26,562 nt of DNA from Geobacter sp. UBA5735 (GTDB taxonomy: Bacteria > Desulfobacterota > Desulfuromonadia > Geobacterales > Geobacteraceae), in contig DIFZ01000035.1 of assembly GCA_002419385.1 (NCBI GenBank), forward strand, positions 1-26,562. The letters are read 5' to 3'. The position numbers and the translations under genes are program-made. This document shows, piece by piece, positions 22,801-26,562 of this stretch. Below the pieces are notes generated by a model. That model made no database searches, was not told the origin of the DNA, and saw nothing but the letters and a program-made list of their open reading frames with translations. Each line of letters starts with the position of its first letter. The stretch's first letter is position 1.

Positions 22801-23570
22801 CGTTTGAAAAGGGCTTCGATGAGCTGTTAAACGGCATATTGACGGACTACAGGAATCAGTTTCCGTCTGCTGACATATCCCAGGGAAGCCTGATTTTTAT
22901 CAAGGCTGCCTGCATGGCGTCCGCCCTCTGGGGACTCTACAAGTACCAGGACTATATCGCCCAGCAGATTTTTCCTGATACGTCCGACACTGAAAACCTG
23001 GAACATCATGCATGGGTGCGCGGCCTGTCCCGTAAAACCGGCGAGACGGATACGGAACTCCTCGCCAGACTGTTGGAGTACATCCGTCGCCCTCCGGCAG
23101 GAGGCAATCAGTACGATTACGTGAAATGGGCCATGGATATCACTGGCGTTAAAGCGGCTTATTGCATTCCATTGGGCCAGGGGGTTGGCACAGTCGATGT
23201 CATCATTATCGCTGATCCTGAGCTTACCGGCTCAGAAATACCGACGCAGGATCTTATTGATGAGGTTAAGGCTTACATCGACGACGTCCGTCCGGTAACC
23301 GCCAAATACAGCCGGGTGCTGCCGCCGACATTTATCACCCAGAATGTGACTGTCACCGGCAGCGGATCAGAATGGGACAAGGTTAAAACCGTGTCGGATA
23401 TCACGGCCTATCTGAACACCTTTGTTCCCAACCAGGTGCTTTACCGGTCCCAACTGATCAACCAGGCTATTTTGAACGGCGCTGATGATGCAACAATCGT
23501 CACCCCTGCAAACAACGTAGTCCCCGCAACGAACGAAATAATCCGGCCGGGGGTGATCAGTGCCACCTAA
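22797..23570 (+). CDS. baseplate J-like protein (Mu gp47-like), short form
   Basis: A 257-residue protein of the baseplate J family. Diagnostic parts are LAHHAWVRGLSRKTGETDTELLARLLEYIRRPPAGGNQYDYVKWA (about 70-115), and GVGTVDVIIIADPE with VRPVTAKYSRVLPPTFI. The usual length is about 350-380 residues (Mu gp47), so this protein is shortened, mainly at the N-terminus. The frame is intact. It starts as an ATGA overlap with the gp46-like gene and overlaps the next gene by 11 bases. Confidence 0.85.
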   Translation: MTFEKGFDELLNGILTDYRNQFPSADISQGSLIFIKAACMASALWGLYKYQDYIAQQIFPDTSDTENLEHHAWVRGLSRKTGETDTELLARLLEYIRRPPAGGNQYDYVKWAMDITGVKAAYCIPLGQGVGTVDVIIIADPELTGSEIPTQDLIDEVKAYIDDVRPVTAKYSRVLPPTFITQNVTVTGSGSEWDKVKTVSDITAYLNTFVPNQVLYRSQLINQAILNGADDATIVTPANNVVPATNEIIRPGVISAT

Positions 23571-24108
23571 TGCCGATGCCTTGAAGCTCTTGCTGCCTGT
23601 TACTTTGGAGGGCGATTTCCCCGCCGATCTGGAGCTGGAAGGCAAACACCTCGACAGCGTTCAGGCAAGGGCTGATGACCTTCTGCAGGAATCGTTTGCA
23701 AACAGTGCTTTCGAACTGCTCGCCCGGTGGGAAAGCGTTTACGGTTTGCCGGTTTCTCCGGATGATCCGCTCCAGGTGCGGCACGACCGCGTGTTGCAAA
23801 AGATGCGAGAATTGGGCCGTTTGGATCGGGCGTATTTTATACAGATGGCGGCAGCATACGGCTTTACGGTTTGGATTGACGAACTTCACCCACTCATGGC
23901 CGGCTGGGGCTATTGCGGCGACGAGCTTGGCGATGACGACTCTGACTGGTGCTGGCGGATCTGGGTTATCGCCGGTAATGGATATTTTTTCCGGGCCGGC
24001 GAATCATGTGCTGGCGAATGCCTGTCGTACAGCTATGACCAGCTGCTGCTGGATCTGCTGAATGAACTGAAACCGGCACACACGTTTGTCGAAATACTCT
24101 GGGCATAG
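23560..24108 (+). CDS. DUF2313 protein (Mu gp48-like)
   Basis: A 182-residue protein of the DUF2313/YmfQ family, a baseplate-fibre junction component. It starts at GTG 23560 behind GGGGGTGAT. Motifs are PPNADALKLLLP, LLARWESVYGLPVSPDDPLQVRHDRVLQKM (about 53-82), and the closing LLLDLLNELKPAHTFVEI. Mu gp48 precedes the fibre gene S, and the same order is kept here. Confidence 0.88.
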   Translation: MPPNADALKLLLPVTLEGDFPADLELEGKHLDSVQARADDLLQESFANSAFELLARWESVYGLPVSPDDPLQVRHDRVLQKMRELGRLDRAYFIQMAAAYGFTVWIDELHPLMAGWGYCGDELGDDDSDWCWRIWVIAGNGYFFRAGESCAGECLSYSYDQLLLDLLNELKPAHTFVEILWA

Positions 24109-24116
24109 GGGGATAC

Positions 24117-24611
24117 ATGCTACGCATACAATCAACAGACAATCTGTTCCATGAAGGGAATCCGGCCACAGGGGAAAAGGGGACCAAGGTCACTGATGAC
24201 TTCATGAATGACGTCCAGGAAGAGATCTGCAACGTCATCGAGGCGGCAGGCATCGTCCTTGCCTCGGCTACCAGGGACCAGCTCCTGGCAGCGATCCAAC
24301 GGCTTACCGGTGGCGCAGTAACCAGGACAGTCAGTGCTTCCGGCAACGTTCTGGTGACCGATTCGGTTTTACTGGTTGACGCTACAGCGGGAGCGGTGAC
24401 CATGAACCTGCTTTCAGCAGCTGCCGCCAATGCCCGGGCGCTTACGATCATCAAAACCGATGACAGCAGTAATGTGGTAACCATTCAAGCACAGGCAGGA
24501 CAGACCTTGCCAACGAGCGAAGGACGCCAACAGACTGCGGATCTGACCATGCAAGACGAGGCGATGCGGATTCTTCCCAATGGAGTCAGCCATTGGCACA
24601 GGGTAGCTTAA
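24117..24611 (+). CDS. fibre N-terminal-like tail protein
   Basis: A 164-residue protein beginning MLRIQSTDNLFHEGNPATG, with KVTDDFMNDVQEEICNVIEAAGI (residues 23-45), a motif at the N-terminus of many phage tail fibre genes. The middle, a beta-rich segment, and the short length show that it carries the attachment domain without a long shaft or receptor tip. TAGGGGGA lies just upstream. It may be an adaptor for the following spike protein. Confidence 0.7.
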   Translation: MLRIQSTDNLFHEGNPATGEKGTKVTDDFMNDVQEEICNVIEAAGIVLASATRDQLLAAIQRLTGGAVTRTVSASGNVLVTDSVLLVDATAGAVTMNLLSAAAANARALTIIKTDDSSNVVTIQAQAGQTLPTSEGRQQTADLTMQDEAMRILPNGVSHWHRVA

Positions 24612-24645
24612 ACGACAATTCAAGCTGTAGTGAATGGAGGATAAA

Positions 24646-26523
24646 ATGAAGAGATTTTCTGCAATTGTTTTCCTTTTTACCCTGGTTGTTTTTGCGATGC
24701 CGGTCTGGGCTGCGCCAGCGGCAACTGCGAAATTTAGCGATATTATCACTAGAAGCCCGGTTATTGACACAAGATCGTTTACTGGTCAGAGTTATTTGAG
24801 CGCGACAACATTTGCTGCTCAGTCGTCTACGCTAAAAAAAGTCATACTGACAAACAACTTTGTTGTTGATGGGACGGTAACGGTAGAAGTTAACGTCGCT
24901 ACTGAAGTAATTGCTGGGGCAAAATTTGTAAAAGGTACCGCTGGCAAAATTGTGTTTAGGGGTCCCTTTATCTGCCCTCTAACACAACAAGCATTTGAAG
25001 GTTTTTCCCCAGGAGATATAACGTTTGAAAAAGGGAGCGTTGCAGAGGTGTCGCCTCTTTGGTGGGGAGGTAATAACCGGAACATCGATGACACACAGAC
25101 TGCAATTTCAATACAATCAGCATTTACCAGTAACGTCCACCGGATCGTGTTCCCTGAAGGCGACTATCGGATGGGAAACACAAATGCCACGTACAGCGCC
25201 ACTTCCGGTGAAAAAGCTGGTATCTCTGTTGTTGGCTTAGGTACGTATCGTACCACTAGGATCATATACACCGGGGCAGGCTATGCATTCAATTTTATAG
25301 GGGATGGCACTGAAGGAACGTCACCCCTAACGCGGTTCTTTATGGAAAACCTCTGGTTCGATGGAGAGGGTAATACGACATCTGATGGCGGAGTAAATAT
25401 CCAGAGATCATATATTGTCGATTTAAACCGTGTGCAAATTAGCAAATTCGAAAAGGACGGTGCTATACAGCTGAATGTACGAAATACATTTAATTTTATT
25501 TTTCGTAATGGGCAGATCAGTGGTAGCTATCCAGCCGCTGGTGGCGGATACGGTGTAGTTATTGGCTCGGACACCCCGAATGAGTGGAACACATCGAATG
25601 TCCAGATCGTAAACTCACTCATCCAACGCAACAAATACTATGGTCTCTTAATATTGCAGGCAGCGAATGTTTTTGACAATCTACTCCTTGACAATGTTTC
25701 AATCGGAAACAACGGGTTAGGAGGCAAAGGACCACTTGTGTCGAACGGCACCGCTGTTGGTGGGAGCATATTTAGTGACAGCCCTAATATCAACAATATC
25801 GAAATCAGAAATATTCATTTTGAAAGCGCAGGTTATGATTATAGTAACCCTGGGATTATTGCCTTGCGTACACATCTTGATTTAAGAAATTGCCGCAATG
25901 TTAGGATTGCAAATAATAGTTTCCAGGACGCGAACACTCATATCAACCTGGAAGACGTGCAGGACTTTACTATTGAAAACAATAAAATTTATGAAACCGG
26001 GAATTATAGCAATTTGACAGCTGCGACAGCGATAAAAATTGCCAGAGTAGACGGTGTAAGCAATGGGCGAATGGGCCAAAATACCATTTATTTCGATAAT
26101 ATCGAAACACCCTATAATATCGATTCGTCCAGTTATGTGGACACAGGATACATTAATGCTGATGAGGCACAGTGGAGCGGGCTATATTATCCAAACCCTA
26201 TGATTTGGCGCGGAAGTACCGTCGTCCGACGGGGGGTTAATACTGACCATGCCTACCCATATTTTAACCAGATGTATGTTACACCGGATGGCGTGAACTG
26301 GTTACGCTATGTGTTGTCAGGGAAACGCTATGAAGAAGCGACGGCAATGCCCAGCTCTGGGGCATATAACATAGGGGATTTCGTCCGAAAAATTGATACG
26401 TCAGCCGTATCAGGTTCGGCAGGCAGCCGATATATTGTATTTGGGTGGTACAGACTAACTACGGGCAGTAGCCATGTTGCAAACACGGATTGGGTTGAAG
26501 TTAGGACCCTTACTGGACAATAA
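24646..26523 (+). CDS. beta-helix tailspike-like protein with signal peptide
   Basis: A 625-residue right-handed beta-helix protein of the tailspike/pectate lyase-like type. Residues 1-22 are a Sec signal peptide (MKRF...VFAMPVWA|APA). A beta head domain ends in SVAEVSPLWWGG (about 130-140), then NIDDTQTAISIQSAF and HRIVFPEGDY start the pectate lyase-like helix. Asn-rich coils such as NVRIANNSFQDANTH and DFTIENNKIYE follow. The C-terminal VEVRTLTGQ-ending domain is common on phage spikes. It is AT-rich next to its neighbours. Start chosen at 24646 behind GGAGG; 24634 is less likely. Enzyme activity is not evident. Confidence 0.75.
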   Translation: MKRFSAIVFLFTLVVFAMPVWAAPAATAKFSDIITRSPVIDTRSFTGQSYLSATTFAAQSSTLKKVILTNNFVVDGTVTVEVNVATEVIAGAKFVKGTAGKIVFRGPFICPLTQQAFEGFSPGDITFEKGSVAEVSPLWWGGNNRNIDDTQTAISIQSAFTSNVHRIVFPEGDYRMGNTNATYSATSGEKAGISVVGLGTYRTTRIIYTGAGYAFNFIGDGTEGTSPLTRFFMENLWFDGEGNTTSDGGVNIQRSYIVDLNRVQISKFEKDGAIQLNVRNTFNFIFRNGQISGSYPAAGGGYGVVIGSDTPNEWNTSNVQIVNSLIQRNKYYGLLILQAANVFDNLLLDNVSIGNNGLGGKGPLVSNGTAVGGSIFSDSPNINNIEIRNIHFESAGYDYSNPGIIALRTHLDLRNCRNVRIANNSFQDANTHINLEDVQDFTIENNKIYETGNYSNLTAATAIKIARVDGVSNGRMGQNTIYFDNIETPYNIDSSSYVDTGYINADEAQWSGLYYPNPMIWRGSTVVRRGVNTDHAYPYFNQMYVTPDGVNWLRYVLSGKRYEEATAMPSSGAYNIGDFVRKIDTSAVSGSAGSRYIVFGWYRLTTGSSHVANTDWVEVRTLTGQ

Positions 26524-26541
26524 AAAAAGGGGCAAAATGTG

Positions 26542-26562
26542 ATGGTCCCGCAAAAACGATTT
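26542..26562 (+). CDS. possible start of next gene (partial)
   Basis: An ATG at 26542 lies downstream of a purine-rich AAAAAAAGGGG (26523-26533) and stays open to the end of the window (MVPQKRF). Only seven codons are visible, so neither function nor reality can be judged. In Mu a fibre assembly gene (U) follows S. Confidence 0.25.

Overview
The window is the late (lysis, packaging, head, tail) region of a Mu-like myovirus prophage, all on the + strand. The gene order follows phage Mu almost exactly: lysozyme, small lysis/membrane genes, gp25-27, terminase, portal, F-like head protein, G-like protein, protease/scaffold, decoration protein, major capsid, gp35-37, gp38, sheath, tube, tail chaperone, tape measure, N, P, gp45-48 and tail fibre/spike genes. 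The early region (repressor, transposase A/B, Mor/C) and both prophage ends lie outside. The host cannot be proven from this stretch. High GC in the core genes, lumazine-free ordinary phage content and the style of the short coding palindrome suggest a proteobacterium, perhaps of the Geobacter/Desulfuromonadales type; this is inference.

Layout. 1-257: leader with a rho-independent terminator (end of an upstream unit) and a GC-rich hairpin before the lysis genes. 258-1988: transglycosylase endolysin, two holin-like membrane proteins, a DksA/TraR-type zinc finger protein and a DUF2730-like membrane/coiled-coil protein. 1988-5739: gp26-like winged-helix protein, DUF3486 small terminase, large terminase and DUF935 portal. 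5726-10197: F-like head protein carrying a C-terminal PBECR-type nuclease domain, G-like protein, I-like protease with a nested scaffold start, decoration protein and T-like capsid. 10286-11452: gp35, gp36 (DUF1320) and gp37 (DUF1834). 11457-15264: a block of six genes not present between gp37 and gp38 in Mu itself. It includes two proteins with Sec signal peptides, an FN3-like protein, a protein built of twelve 20-residue repeats, and a fibre-tail-adaptor-like protein. 15277-24108: gp38 (DUF2635), sheath, tube, frameshifting chaperone pair, tape measure, N, P, spike, gp25-like, J-like and gp48-like baseplate genes. 24117-26523: fibre N-terminal-like protein and an AT-rich beta-helix tailspike with a signal peptide.

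The genes are tightly packed, with many ATGA, TGATG or TAATG overlaps, and would be transcribed as a late operon. The two largest gaps, before the lysozyme and before the protease/scaffold gene, match the positions of the Mu late promoters Plys and PI. The most interesting points are a putative programmed frameshift in the tail chaperone with the geometry of the prfB +1 site, the signal-peptide-bearing gene block between gp37 and gp38, the 20-residue repeat protein, the nuclease domain fused to a packaged head protein, and an in-frame coding palindrome in the DUF2635 gene.
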